Source of the DNA: CAYJFD01 sp964369605
GTDB lineage: Bacteria; Bacteroidota; Bacteroidia; Bacteroidales; UBA932
NCBI GenBank assembly: GCA_964369605.1
Contig: CAYJFD010000014.1
Coordinates: 1-50,847 of the forward strand
Direction of reading: 5' to 3'
DNA length: 50,847 nt
Part shown: in pieces, positions 1 through 8,417 of the stretch
Layout: each line of letters begins with the position of its first letter
Numbering within the stretch: position 1 is the first letter of the stretch
Program-made: the position numbers and the translations under genes
Notes under the pieces: model-generated
Database searches by the model: none
The model's input: the letters and a program-made list of their open reading frames with translations, nothing else
What the model was told of the DNA's origin: nothing

Positions 1-366
1 AACCTTTCCGATTTTGGATTAATAGGTGAGCCTTATCTCTCTATAGATTTTAATAAAGTATTTTACATCACAGATACAGGTTATGCTTGGAATGGTGGAA
101 AGTACGCAGTTAGGGACATAGTTGAAAATAATTTTGGACTGACATTCCATCACACAAGTGATATTATTGGTGCGATACAAAAAGGAGCATTTCCACATAA
201 AGCTATGATATTAGCTCACACTCTGTGGACTAACAAACTACTGCTATGGCTATACCTCTTTGTACGTGAAAATGTAAGAATCAGAGTAAAGCTATTATCT
301 AAAAACAATAAGCTTGTGGCTAGAATGTATACCGCATTTACGAAGTTTTATTGGAAAATAAAATGA
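1..366 (+). CDS. C-terminal part of a polysaccharide deacetylase-like protein (truncated by window edge)
   Basis: Frame 1 is open from the first base to TGA at 364-366, giving 121 residues with no start in the window. The reading begins NLSDFGLIGEPYLSIDF and contains YITDTGYAWNGG, a VRDIVENNFGL segment, and AFPHKAMILAHTLWTN. This resembles the C-terminal part of deacetylase-like proteins found in Bacteroidota exopolysaccharide loci, where a TDTGRRWDG-type segment and a late HPQRWTD-type segment are usual. Here the latter reads AHTLWTN, keeping His. The N-terminal catalytic half lies outside the window, so activity cannot be judged. The neighbours downstream are polysaccharide genes on the same strand, which supports a surface-glycan role. 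Confidence 0.6.
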   Translation, partial: NLSDFGLIGEPYLSIDFNKVFYITDTGYAWNGGKYAVRDIVENNFGLTFHHTSDIIGAIQKGAFPHKAMILAHTLWTNKLLLWLYLFVRENVRIRVKLLSKNNKLVARMYTAFTKFYWKIK

Positions 367-516
367 TATTAAAATAACGCCTCGATATTAGTAGATATAT
401 TATTTATACCACTTTGTAGAAATGGTGTCTATAACGTAATTTAAGTTTATTATTCAATCTTGCCAATTGATCGTTATTTAGTATTGAATACAGATATATT
501 ACTTTTGCACAAAAGG

Positions 517-548
517 TTTGGCTTTTAGTACTTTTTAATGTACTTTTG
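517..548 (+). promoter_or_regulatory. Bacteroidota-type promoter upstream of the acyltransferase gene
   Basis: TTTG at 517-520, a 20-base spacer, and TACTTTTG at 541-548 match the primary sigma consensus TTTG-N19/20-TAnnTTTG. Transcription would start near 555, about 100 bases before the ATG at 655. A second TACTTTTG at 500-507 has no well-placed upstream TTTG. The rest of 367-654 shows no gene. Confidence 0.5.
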
Positions 549-654
549 AGGTTAGACAAACGCTTCAACTTAAAATATTATGGGTTCTTGTACTAGAATT
601 TGAAGTAAAAAATAAGAAATTAGAACTCACCACCAATAGAGGATTTAACTAAAT

Positions 655-1251
655 ATGAAAGATTTTTTGCCATTAGAAAAACAACCACTACCTAACCATG
701 TTGAAAGAAATTTCTTCAAAGCATGCCAGTTATCAGCTCGTGAGCACGGTTATAAAGGCCCATTAGCTAGTATTCGATTTCTTTATAGGAGATTTATGGA
801 TTATTTCTGGCAAGTTTTAGCCTTTAGATTAATACCATATAGCAAGATGCGTGTTAAAGTCCATAAATGGAGGGGAGTAAAAATAGGAAAAAATGTTATG
901 ATTGGTCCACAAGTGGTAATAGATGACGTGTATCCTAATTTTGTGATAATAGAGGACGGAGTTTCTTTAGCTGCAAATAATTATATTCTAGCACATAGTA
1001 AGCCCTTGGAGTATCATAGAAAATTAACAGAAGCTTATGTTGCTCCTGTGATTATTAGGAAGAATGCATGGATAGCTATTAATGTAACAATCTTACCAGG
1101 GGTCACTATAGGTGAAGGTTCTATAGTAGCTGCAGGATCAGTAGTTACGAAGGATGTTCCTCCATTTTGTATGGTAGGCGGTGCGCCCGCAAAGATAATA
1201 AGAGAGTTTGAAATGGAAAATGGAATCCCTATAGGCTTTAAAACAAAATAG
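655..1251 (+). CDS. WbbJ-like hexapeptide-repeat O-acyltransferase
   Basis: This 198-residue protein has a left-handed beta-helix acyltransferase domain over roughly residues 75-185. Imperfect hexapeptide repeats are visible (VKIGKNVMIGPQVVI, then IRKNAWIAINVTILPGVTIG and EGSIVAAGSVVTKDV), ending in the VGGAPAKIIREFE closing motif typical of the NodL/LacA/colanic-acid acetyltransferase family. Such enzymes move acetyl from acetyl-CoA to a sugar hydroxyl or amine in the cytoplasm. The N-terminal 60 residues are amphipathic and have no signal peptide. It sits one base before the deacetylase gene, so the two are probably co-transcribed from the promoter at 517-548. The sugar acceptor cannot be read from sequence. 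Confidence 0.85.
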   Translation: MKDFLPLEKQPLPNHVERNFFKACQLSAREHGYKGPLASIRFLYRRFMDYFWQVLAFRLIPYSKMRVKVHKWRGVKIGKNVMIGPQVVIDDVYPNFVIIEDGVSLAANNYILAHSKPLEYHRKLTEAYVAPVIIRKNAWIAINVTILPGVTIGEGSIVAAGSVVTKDVPPFCMVGGAPAKIIREFEMENGIPIGFKTK

Positions 1252-1252
1252 C

Positions 1253-2167
1253 ATGAAACACTGTCTTTTTACTAACGATGTAGAAACCACTTCTCTACTT
1301 AATGGTGGCCTACGTTATGAAACTGGAGAAAAAGTTCTTACTCAAGGGATGCCTCGGCTACTTGACTTGTATGCAAAGTATGATGTGAAAACAACTTTTT
1401 TTTATATCGCAAACTTTGCAAGACGCTGCCCAGAAATAATTAGGATGGTACAGAGTGCAGGTCACGAAGTGGCACTACATGGTCTGACGCACGACCATAA
1501 TTTCGCGTTTGATTCTATGTCTTTAGAGCAGCAGATAGAGCATCTATCGTTAGGTAAAAAGATCTTAGAAGATATCGCAAGCGAGGAAATTTTGTCTTTC
1601 CGAGCTCCTGCACTGCGGGTGAATAAAGACACTCCACAAGCCCTAATTGAATGTGGGTTTAAATATGATAGCTCTATAGCTCCGCAAAGAATAGATATGT
1701 TTATGTCCTTAGGAAGCCGAGGCAAACTTCAGTGGCTACAAGCCCCACGTTCTCCATATTATACAGCACCTGACAACTTAGCAAGAAAAGGAGATTCAAG
1801 CATTATAGAAATCCCTGTTTCATCGTATGGTTTACCATATATAGGAACTTTTATGAGGATATCCCCTCGCTTAACAAATATAATAAGAGAACTCCTATGG
1901 CTAGAAACTCGTGATTCAGAGAATAATAAAGTGATTAACTTCTTAACGCATCCAAATGAGTTTATAGATGAAACAAATCTTAATACTCAAATAAGCAGAC
2001 GCGCAAGTAATTATGTATCCTATCTTCTTTCGGATGTATTGAGAAAAAAACTAAAACTCAAAAATCTAGGTGCAAATTGTTTACCTCTTTTGGAAGTAGA
2101 AGTAGCCTTTTGGAAAAATAAAGGTTATAGATTTAAACGTATTAAAGATATTATTGTTGAAAAGTAA
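1253..2167 (+). CDS. NodB-family polysaccharide deacetylase
   Basis: 304 residues with a carbohydrate esterase 4 (NodB) domain. Motif 1 is FTNDVE, with Asp9 as likely metal ligand and base. Motif 2 is H76-G-L-T-H80, the zinc-binding HxxxH. Motif 3 is FRAPALR, motif 4 resembles YDSSI, and motif 5 carries the late histidine in FLTHPNEF. The family removes N-acetyl or O-acyl groups from polysaccharides. This group of proteins in exopolysaccharide loci acts on glycan intermediates or lipid-linked sugars. There is no signal peptide, so a cytoplasmic substrate is more likely than a finished surface polymer. The start follows the preceding stop by one base. The 182 bases downstream (2168-2349) hold no gene or convincing promoter. 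Confidence 0.85.
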   Translation: MKHCLFTNDVETTSLLNGGLRYETGEKVLTQGMPRLLDLYAKYDVKTTFFYIANFARRCPEIIRMVQSAGHEVALHGLTHDHNFAFDSMSLEQQIEHLSLGKKILEDIASEEILSFRAPALRVNKDTPQALIECGFKYDSSIAPQRIDMFMSLGSRGKLQWLQAPRSPYYTAPDNLARKGDSSIIEIPVSSYGLPYIGTFMRISPRLTNIIRELLWLETRDSENNKVINFLTHPNEFIDETNLNTQISRRASNYVSYLLSDVLRKKLKLKNLGANCLPLLEVEVAFWKNKGYRFKRIKDIIVEK

Positions 2168-2349
2168 TGATATAATGAATAACCCTCACACTTACTCTAC
2201 CAAGACTAATGGATATCATAGGGTTAGCCTATCACTTCACGATGGACAAGCAATATAGTACATAATATACAGGAATATATAATTCAAAAAATAAAAAACA
2301 CAGTAAAGAAATTTGAAATTACAATATAAAGAAATCAAAAACAATAATT

Positions 2350-2580
2350 ATGAACGTAAATGACTTTCTTGCAAACTTTGCAGATCAATTCGAGGATACA
2401 GATCCTTCTGAAATCACACTAATGACAAAATTCAGAGAACTTGATGAATGGGATTCATTGATGACTCTCACCATTATTGCATTTATCAAAACAAATTATA
2501 AAGTAGCTGTTAATGCTACTGAAATTCGCACATGTAATACCCCAGAAGACCTATTTATACTTATTCAAAATAAATTATAA
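2350..2580 (+). CDS. Dedicated acyl carrier protein
   Basis: A 76-residue acidic protein with the size and layout of an acyl carrier protein. The phosphopantetheine site is the WDSL motif with Ser36 (D35-S36-L37), followed by the helix II sequence MTLTIIAFIKTNYKV. The flanking sequence differs from a housekeeping AcpP, which normally has DSLD followed by an acidic helix and sits beside fabF. This looks like a pathway-specific carrier. It overlaps the next gene by one base, so translation is probably coupled. Together with the reductase and KAS III that follow, it would hold an acyl chain as a thioester during assembly. A holo-ACP synthase is not in the window. Confidence 0.85.
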   Translation: MNVNDFLANFADQFEDTDPSEITLMTKFRELDEWDSLMTLTIIAFIKTNYKVAVNATEIRTCNTPEDLFILIQNKL

Positions 2581-3323
2581 TGCTCAATCCTTATTCCTTA
2601 CAGGGTAAAACAGTGCTCATTACGGGGGCATCTTCTGGTATTGGGCAAGCAACTGCGGTTGAGTGTTCAAAACTAGGCGCGACACTTGTGATTACTGGCA
2701 GAAATGAGTCGCGTTTAAACGAAACATATAAACTATTACATGGCGATAGACATAAGCAGATTCTTGGAGACTTGAATAATGCTGATGATAGAGCGACAAT
2801 TATTTCTCAACTTTCCAAACTAGATGGTTTAGTCTATAGCTCAGGTACTCTCAATACAATACCGACTAAAATGATACAACCTGAAGATATCAATTATATA
2901 TTTTCTACTAATTATGATTCTGTTGTGAATTTTAATGCTGAACTACTTCGATCAAAAAAAATACAAAAACAGGCATCTATAGTGTTTATTTCTTCTTTGT
3001 CTGCAAATTCTGCTTATAAATTTGGCAATGCAATATACAGCTCTAGTAAGGCTGCGATTTTAGCATATTCAAAGGTATTAGCTTTAGAATTATCATCACG
3101 AAAGATACGTGTAAATACTGTGGTGCCGGCAATGGTAAAAACGCCTCTACTAAATAAATTTTCAATAGAGCAAGATCAATTCGAAGCTGATGAAACAACA
3201 TATCCATTAGGTTACGGGGAACCAAATGATGTGGCATATTCAATTATTTACCTTCTTTCTGATGCTGCTAAATGGATTACTGGTTCTGATTTTATTTTAG
3301 ACGGTGGTGTAAGGTTGAAATAG
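2580..3323 (+). CDS. SDR-family 3-oxoacyl-ACP reductase-like protein (FabG-like)
   Basis: 247 residues, a classical short-chain dehydrogenase/reductase. The cofactor motif TGASSGIG is at residues 15-22. The catalytic tetrad is recognisable: Asn111, Ser139, Tyr153 and Lys157 (Y-S-S-S-K). The C-terminal GSDFILDGG is characteristic of FabG-type enzymes. The usual NNAG motif is replaced by VYSSG around residue 86, a noticeable deviation. Such enzymes reduce a 3-oxoacyl thioester to the 3-hydroxyacyl form with NAD(P)H. Its position between a carrier protein and a KAS III points to reduction of a beta-ketoacyl-ACP made by that synthase. A sugar-modifying SDR is the main alternative. Confidence 0.85.
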   Translation: MLNPYSLQGKTVLITGASSGIGQATAVECSKLGATLVITGRNESRLNETYKLLHGDRHKQILGDLNNADDRATIISQLSKLDGLVYSSGTLNTIPTKMIQPEDINYIFSTNYDSVVNFNAELLRSKKIQKQASIVFISSLSANSAYKFGNAIYSSSKAAILAYSKVLALELSSRKIRVNTVVPAMVKTPLLNKFSIEQDQFEADETTYPLGYGEPNDVAYSIIYLLSDAAKWITGSDFILDGGVRLK

Positions 3324-3347
3324 ATTATAACATTAATAATAATATTT

Positions 3348-4352
3348 ATGAAAGCATACATAAAAGCAATTTCATATTACCTTCCTGAGAAGATACTAAC
3401 GAATGAAGAACTTTTAAAAGCATTCCCTGAATGGAACGTCGAAAAGGTAACATCGAAAGTTGGTATAAAAAATAGGCACATTGCTGCAAAGGATGAAACA
3501 GCAAGCGATATGGCAGAAAAAGCTGCACGTTCTTTATTCGAAGAACACAAAATAGACACAAGTACAATAGATTTTATAATACTATGCACTCAAAGTTCTG
3601 ATTATATTTTACCGACTACAGCTTGTATCCTACAAGATAAATTAAATATACCAACAAACTGTGGAGCACTAGACATTGATTTAGCATGCTCTGGTTATAT
3701 TTATGGATTATCGGTAGCTAAGGGTTTAATATATGCTGGTATTGCAAAGAATATTTTATTTCTAACAGCTGAAACATACACAAAATATATTCATAAGAAC
3801 GACAAAGGTAATCGCTCAATCTTTGGTGATGCAGCAAGTGCAACACTGATTTCAACAGATGGATTTGCTGAAATTGGCAATTTTAGCTTGGGGACTGATG
3901 GTCGTGGAGCAAAGAACCTAATAGTAAAAACAGGAGGAGCTAAACATCCTGAACACGCAAATGACTATAATATAGATGAAGGTGGATATATTCAAGCGTC
4001 AGACTATCTATATATGAATGGCTCTGAGATTTTCAACTTCACACTAGAGGCTGTGCCAGCATTATTAGATGATGTTTTAGTAAAAAATAAAACTGCAAAA
4101 GAAAATGTAGACTTATATATTTTGCATCAAGCAAACAAATATATATTAACAACTTTACGCAAGCTTTGCGATATCAGCAAAGATAAATATTTTATCGATT
4201 TAGAAAACACCGGAAATACCGTAAGTAACACTCTCCCTATTGCATTGAAAACTGCAATGATAAACGGACAATTAATATCTGGCAAAAAAGCTATTATTTT
4301 AGGTTTTGGAGCAGGCTATTCATGGGGTGGAGTACAGCTATGTTATGTGTAG
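3348..4352 (+). CDS. 3-oxoacyl-ACP synthase III family protein (FabH-like)
   Basis: 334 residues, thiolase-fold KAS III. The catalytic triad is present: Cys114 in LDIDLACSG, His260 in ILHQANKYI and Asn290 in ENTGNTVSN. FabH normally condenses acetyl-CoA with malonyl-ACP to give acetoacetyl-ACP. A housekeeping FabH lies among fatty-acid genes, whereas this copy sits with a private ACP and reductase inside a polysaccharide locus, so it probably primes a special acyl group. The sequence after the Asn (TVSNTLPIAL) differs from the TSAAS of canonical FabH, suggesting a divergent subfamily. 24 bases separate it from the reductase. Confidence 0.87.
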   Translation: MKAYIKAISYYLPEKILTNEELLKAFPEWNVEKVTSKVGIKNRHIAAKDETASDMAEKAARSLFEEHKIDTSTIDFIILCTQSSDYILPTTACILQDKLNIPTNCGALDIDLACSGYIYGLSVAKGLIYAGIAKNILFLTAETYTKYIHKNDKGNRSIFGDAASATLISTDGFAEIGNFSLGTDGRGAKNLIVKTGGAKHPEHANDYNIDEGGYIQASDYLYMNGSEIFNFTLEAVPALLDDVLVKNKTAKENVDLYILHQANKYILTTLRKLCDISKDKYFIDLENTGNTVSNTLPIALKTAMINGQLISGKKAIILGFGAGYSWGGVQLCYV

Positions 4353-4406
4353 TGCATAGTAACACTGTTATATGAGTTTTATAATTTACAGAAAATTATC
4401 ACAATT

Positions 4407-5831
4407 ATGTTGTTTAATTCATTTGCCTTCTTAGTATTTTTTCCAATCGTTTGCATTATATACTTCTTGATACCGAATTTAAAGTATAGAAATTATTTTT
4501 TGCTTGCCGTAAGTTATTATTTTTACATGAATTGGGAACCCGCTTATGCCCTCTTGCTATTAGCAAGTACTGGTATTACGTATATATCTGCATACTTTAT
4601 TGAAAAGGATGAAAGAAAACAAATACGTAAACTATATCTAGTTTTTAGCTTAGTTCTAAATCTAACGATATTATTTTTCTTTAAATATTTTAATTTTGCT
4701 GCGGACAATATTAGTGCATTAATGTCTGTAGCTGGTATCGATATACAGATACCAGATTTTAATGTACTATTACCAGTAGGTATTTCGTTTTATATTTTCC
4801 AAGCTCTAGGTTATAGTATTGATGTGTATAATGATGTTGTCAAACACGAAAAGAATTTCTTTAACTATGCGCTCTTTGTTTCGTTCTTTCCTCAATTAGT
4901 CGCAGGACCTGTGGAGCGTTCCACCAATCTCTTACAACAATTCAAGATAAAACACAATCTCGATGGTGATAGAATATTCGAAGGCTTATCTACTATGGTT
5001 TGGGGTTTCTTTATGAAACTAGTTGTTGCAGATCGCTGTGCTCTATACGTAAATGCTGTATATAACAATATGGAGCAGCATAGTGGAGCAAGTATCGCCT
5101 TAGCTTCTGTTCTTTTTTGTTTTCAATTATACGGGGATTTTGCAGGATATTCATATATAGCTATTGGCGCTGCAAGAGTTATGGGTTTTAAATTAATGGA
5201 TAATTTTATACATCCTTATTTTTATTCCGTTTCTATACAAGATTTCTGGAAAAGAAACCATATATCCGTAACTACTTGGTTTATGGATTATATTTACTAT
5301 CCAATGATTGGATCAAGCACATCTTTAATTTGGTATTGTTTTGCTATATTTACTACATTCTTTATTTCTGGTTTTTGGCATGGTGCAGCATGGACTTATG
5401 TAATTTGTTTTTCCGTATTTGGTATTTACCTAGTAATAAACTTACTAACAGTAAAAAGGCAAAAGAAATTTGAAAAGAGATATAAGCTAAAGAAAAATCT
5501 TCTATACATTATTTCTCGACGACTAATAACATTCATACTCGTAGCTTTCGCTTTGATCTTCTTTAGAGCAAATAATGTAAATGATGCGTTTATGGCAATT
5601 AGGAAAATATTTACAGGCTGTAATATTAATTTGTTCATTGATCCAATTACCTTATTGCTATCATTTACTGGGATATCTGTTATTTTTGTTCATGAATACT
5701 TTAAAGAAAATAAAATAATTTACAAAGGTAAATTTAAATATACTCAAAGTGTATATATATCTTTCTTAATTATAATGATATTACTTTTTGGAGTGTTAGA
5801 CGGAGGACAATTCATTTATTTTCAATTTTAA
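4407..5831 (+). CDS. MBOAT-family O-acyltransferase (AlgI/PatA/DltB type)
   Basis: 474 residues, a polytopic membrane-bound O-acyltransferase with about ten or eleven hydrophobic segments. Hallmarks are LLPVGISFYIFQALGYSIDVY near residue 121, PQLVAGPVERS near 162, the His285 motif FWKRNHISVTTWF, and the conserved catalytic His325 in SGFWHGAAWT. The family takes an acyl group from a cytoplasmic thioester donor and passes it across the inner membrane, as in alginate acetylation or D-alanylation of teichoic acid, where the donor is carrier-bound. Here the donor could be the acyl-ACP made by the three genes upstream. It is followed seven bases later by an SGNH protein, the usual periplasmic partner. 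Confidence 0.92.
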   Translation: MLFNSFAFLVFFPIVCIIYFLIPNLKYRNYFLLAVSYYFYMNWEPAYALLLLASTGITYISAYFIEKDERKQIRKLYLVFSLVLNLTILFFFKYFNFAADNISALMSVAGIDIQIPDFNVLLPVGISFYIFQALGYSIDVYNDVVKHEKNFFNYALFVSFFPQLVAGPVERSTNLLQQFKIKHNLDGDRIFEGLSTMVWGFFMKLVVADRCALYVNAVYNNMEQHSGASIALASVLFCFQLYGDFAGYSYIAIGAARVMGFKLMDNFIHPYFYSVSIQDFWKRNHISVTTWFMDYIYYPMIGSSTSLIWYCFAIFTTFFISGFWHGAAWTYVICFSVFGIYLVINLLTVKRQKKFEKRYKLKKNLLYIISRRLITFILVAFALIFFRANNVNDAFMAIRKIFTGCNINLFIDPITLLLSFTGISVIFVHEYFKENKIIYKGKFKYTQSVYISFLIIMILLFGVLDGGQFIYFQF

Positions 5832-5837
5832 TTTGCC

Positions 5838-6740
5838 ATGAAAAAAACACTAATCTCAATCTCAATTATAGTCATACTTGTTACTATTGTTGATATGACA
5901 GTAGGAATTGTTGCAAAATCAGCACTAAAAAAATGTGATCCTTCGTCATTTTATGGTGAAATTAATCATGCAATAGAGGATTTAGAGACAGAACTTCTTA
6001 TTATAGGCGCATCAAGAGCAAAGTCTCACTATGTACCAGATATCTTAATAGATAGCTTAGGGTTGAGTACATACAACGCAGGGAGCGATGGTAAGAACAT
6101 TCTTTACCACAGCTGTGTGGGAAATGCAGTAATTGAAAGAGCAAAACCTAAATTGATAATTTTAGATTTAGCACACTTTGAATTTCAATGGGATGCCAAA
6201 GATAGAGTATCTGTACTAAATCCATACTATGGTAAGGACTCCTTGATAAGTGCTACTGTAAATATGAAAAGTTCTACAGAACCTATTAAAATGATTTCAA
6301 ATATGTATAGATATAACTCTATATTACTCACAATATTCAAAAATGTTATTTCTGGTAGCGACGATACAAAATCTAATGGCTTTAGACGTTTGGAAGGAAC
6401 AAATAAGTATTTGAAATATGATGTATTACAAAAAGGAGGAGGACTGGAAGAGGAATCTATCGAACGTTTCAAATGGTTTATTCAGTTATGTAAAAAAAAC
6501 AGAATAGATTTGATGGTCTGTATATCACCTGCTTATGTTGATATCATTGAGACACCTAAAACTATCGAATTAATCGAGAATATTTGCACAAAAGAAGATG
6601 TCGCATTTTTGAACTATCTTGAAGATGACCAATATGTTGATAATAACATGTTATTTAAAGATAATTTGCACTTAAATATTCATGGATCAGAAAAATTCAC
6701 AAGGGATTTAATTAAGCATATAAAAATACAACTACTTTGA
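5838..6740 (+). CDS. Membrane-anchored SGNH/GDSL-like protein, probable MBOAT partner
   Basis: 300 residues. An N-terminal hydrophobic segment (about residues 4-26) anchors it with the rest probably periplasmic. The body has an SGNH-hydrolase layout: block I is LLIIGASRAKSHY with nucleophile Ser59, an NAGSDGKN segment serves as block II, and the C-terminal block V is DNLHLN with Asp275 and His278. This is the same arrangement as AlgX/AlgJ/PatB-like proteins that complete polysaccharide O-acylation started by an MBOAT protein. The spacing of seven bases to the MBOAT gene supports a two-component transfer system. Whether it transfers acetyl or a longer hydroxyacyl group is not visible. Confidence 0.82.
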   Translation: MKKTLISISIIVILVTIVDMTVGIVAKSALKKCDPSSFYGEINHAIEDLETELLIIGASRAKSHYVPDILIDSLGLSTYNAGSDGKNILYHSCVGNAVIERAKPKLIILDLAHFEFQWDAKDRVSVLNPYYGKDSLISATVNMKSSTEPIKMISNMYRYNSILLTIFKNVISGSDDTKSNGFRRLEGTNKYLKYDVLQKGGGLEEESIERFKWFIQLCKKNRIDLMVCISPAYVDIIETPKTIELIENICTKEDVAFLNYLEDDQYVDNNMLFKDNLHLNIHGSEKFTRDLIKHIKIQLL

Positions 6741-6798
6741 CTGATAGATATTTAATATTTATAGGAAATAATTCAACTTCTATAAAACACATTCAGTA

Positions 6799-7179
6799 AT
6801 GAAAAGTATTATAAAAAGAAAATTAGCATTTTCACTTGCTGCAATATATATTCTTTCACTAATTATACTTATGCTCATTCCTATTGGGAATAGCTCAACA
6901 AATTTGAATGATATTATGATAGTAAGTCTACGTGGAGACTATTTGGTACATCTCTTAGTTCCGTTTCCGTGGATGTGGATAAGCAGGTATATTTGGTTGG
7001 ATAAATTTAAATTCGCTTGGTGGTTTCTACTTGGATTAGTACTGATGGCGACCTTGGAATTAGCACAGATGTGGCTGCCTTATCGTTCGTTTAACATTAA
7101 TGATTTGATAGCAGGAATCATTGGTGTGGTTTTCTCTGCTGCTAGTTCGATGATTTATAAAAGGTATTTTGTATTTTAA
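6799..7179 (+). CDS. VanZ-like family membrane protein
   Basis: 126 residues with four hydrophobic segments and VanZ-type motifs: DYLVHLLVPFPWMW in the middle, ATLELAQMWLPYRSFNINDL with the conserved Glu, and AGIIGVVFSA at the end. The family is named after the teicoplanin-resistance protein VanZ, but most members have no known biochemical role. In Bacteroidota they are frequent in exopolysaccharide loci. A second, broken copy follows directly downstream, so this one is the surviving member of a duplication. Confidence 0.85.
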   Translation: MKSIIKRKLAFSLAAIYILSLIILMLIPIGNSSTNLNDIMIVSLRGDYLVHLLVPFPWMWISRYIWLDKFKFAWWFLLGLVLMATLELAQMWLPYRSFNINDLIAGIIGVVFSAASSMIYKRYFVF

Positions 7180-7279
7180 CTCTGAATTTACTACGAATCA
7201 AATAAATTCTATATTAACTAGGTACACCAACTTGTATTTGCTCATACAAATATAGAGGTGAGATAGATTGATTAAAACT

Positions 7280-7602
7280 ATGATTGCTAGTAGATATAAT
7301 AAGCATTTCTGGATTAATTCAGCAATTATAGGCTATATTAGTAACTATTTAACACATTTTTATTATATTTGCCGTGGATATTCGCAGGGAAAATTTTACT
7401 TAATAACAAGAAAATACTACTACCTTGGCTTCTATAAGGTATAATAGTTGTAGCCCTGCTTGAATATTTACAGTTCCTGCTACCTTATAGGTCCTTCAAT
7501 ATTAACGATTTGATAGCTGGAGTACTAGGTGTTTTTGCATCTTACTTACTATACTTAATATTTAAACTAATAGTAAATTATCTAATAAGAAAACGAATAT
7601 GA
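7280..7602 (+). pseudogene. Degenerate VanZ-like paralogue
   Basis: A second VanZ gene can be read only by changing frame. From ATG 7280 one frame gives a short reading ending SNYLTHF. A shift near 7356 continues as FLLYLPWIFAGKILL, which matches the YLVHLLVPFPWMW region of the intact gene. TAA at 7435-7437 then interrupts, and the same frame resumes as ALLEYLQFLLPYRSFNIN and AGVLGVFAS to TGA at 7600-7602. The PYRSFNINDLIAG block is identical to that of the intact neighbour. The final TGA overlaps the ATG of the export lipoprotein gene (ATGA), so this was probably once translationally coupled to it. The rest of 7180-7598 shows no other gene. Confidence 0.75.
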
Positions 7603-8399
7603 ATAAAATGATATATATTACAAAAAGCTGCTTAGTCCTTATGCTTCTGATACTAATTCAGAGCTGTGGCTCGCAAAAGAAGGTTAGTTATCTTCAGGAC
7701 ATACCTGATGGTTATGCTCAAAATGGTGAAGATATTTATGAAATCAGATTCCAGCCAGACGATCTAGTTTCCATAGTCGTATCTAGCAAATCTCCGGAAC
7801 TAGCACAAATGTTTAACCTCACCATGATTAGTAACGTCTCTAGTTCAGGAACTTACGACACCTACAGGATCATGGGCTACCTAATCGATAAATATGGAAA
7901 TATAGACTTTCCTCAGTTAGGGACTATGAAAATAGCAGGTATGACTAAAACCGAGTTATCTAAATATATTAAAGATGAATTAATCTCTAAAGGGCTCATA
8001 AACGACCCCGTAGTGACTGTTCAGTTTTTAAATTTTCAAGTATCAGTAATGGGCGAGGTAGCTAGACCTGGCACCTTCCCTATTAATAGAGATAGATTTA
8101 CGATTTTCGACGCGATCAGTAGTGCAGGCGACCTTACAGTTTATGGAAAGAGGGAGAACGTAAAAATAATAAGAATCGTTGATGGAGTGAAAACAGTTTC
8201 AGAGGTGGATCTAACTAGCGCAGATATACTAGATTCTCCTTTCTACTATTTAAAACAGAATGATGTAGTCTACGTAGAGCCTAATAAGGTAAGAGCAGGA
8301 CAGCGTGAAATAAATGCTAATCGTTCTGTAGGAACTTATGCTTCCATAGTATCTGTTCTACTTTCTGCGGCCTCACTAATAGTTTCCATAGTTCTTTAA
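7599..8399 (+). CDS. Wza/GumB-like polysaccharide export lipoprotein
   Basis: 266 residues. The signal peptide ends in a lipobox at Cys23 (LIQSC), so it is lipidated and probably inserted in the outer membrane. A poly-export domain follows at about residues 45-140 (RFQPDDLVSIVVSS, IDKYGNIDFPQLG), then one SLBB-type segment (VSVMGEVARPGTFPI to YGKRENVKIIRI). A C-terminal hydrophobic helix (YASIVSVLLSAASLIVSIVL) fits the outer-membrane-spanning helix of Wza-type channels. It is shorter than E. coli Wza, as is usual in Bacteroidota. It lies immediately before the kinase/copolymerase gene, its normal partner for capsule or exopolysaccharide secretion. Confidence 0.92.
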   Translation: MNKMIYITKSCLVLMLLILIQSCGSQKKVSYLQDIPDGYAQNGEDIYEIRFQPDDLVSIVVSSKSPELAQMFNLTMISNVSSSGTYDTYRIMGYLIDKYGNIDFPQLGTMKIAGMTKTELSKYIKDELISKGLINDPVVTVQFLNFQVSVMGEVARPGTFPINRDRFTIFDAISSAGDLTVYGKRENVKIIRIVDGVKTVSEVDLTSADILDSPFYYLKQNDVVYVEPNKVRAGQREINANRSVGTYASIVSVLLSAASLIVSIVL

Positions 8400-8417
8400 T
8401 CTTATATACTTAAAAAA

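Noticed and set aside
7364..7371. TATATTTG as promoter of the export lipoprotein gene
   Set aside because: It falls inside the VanZ remnant, where the same bases encode the YLPW block, and there is no -33 element. It may still have weak activity.
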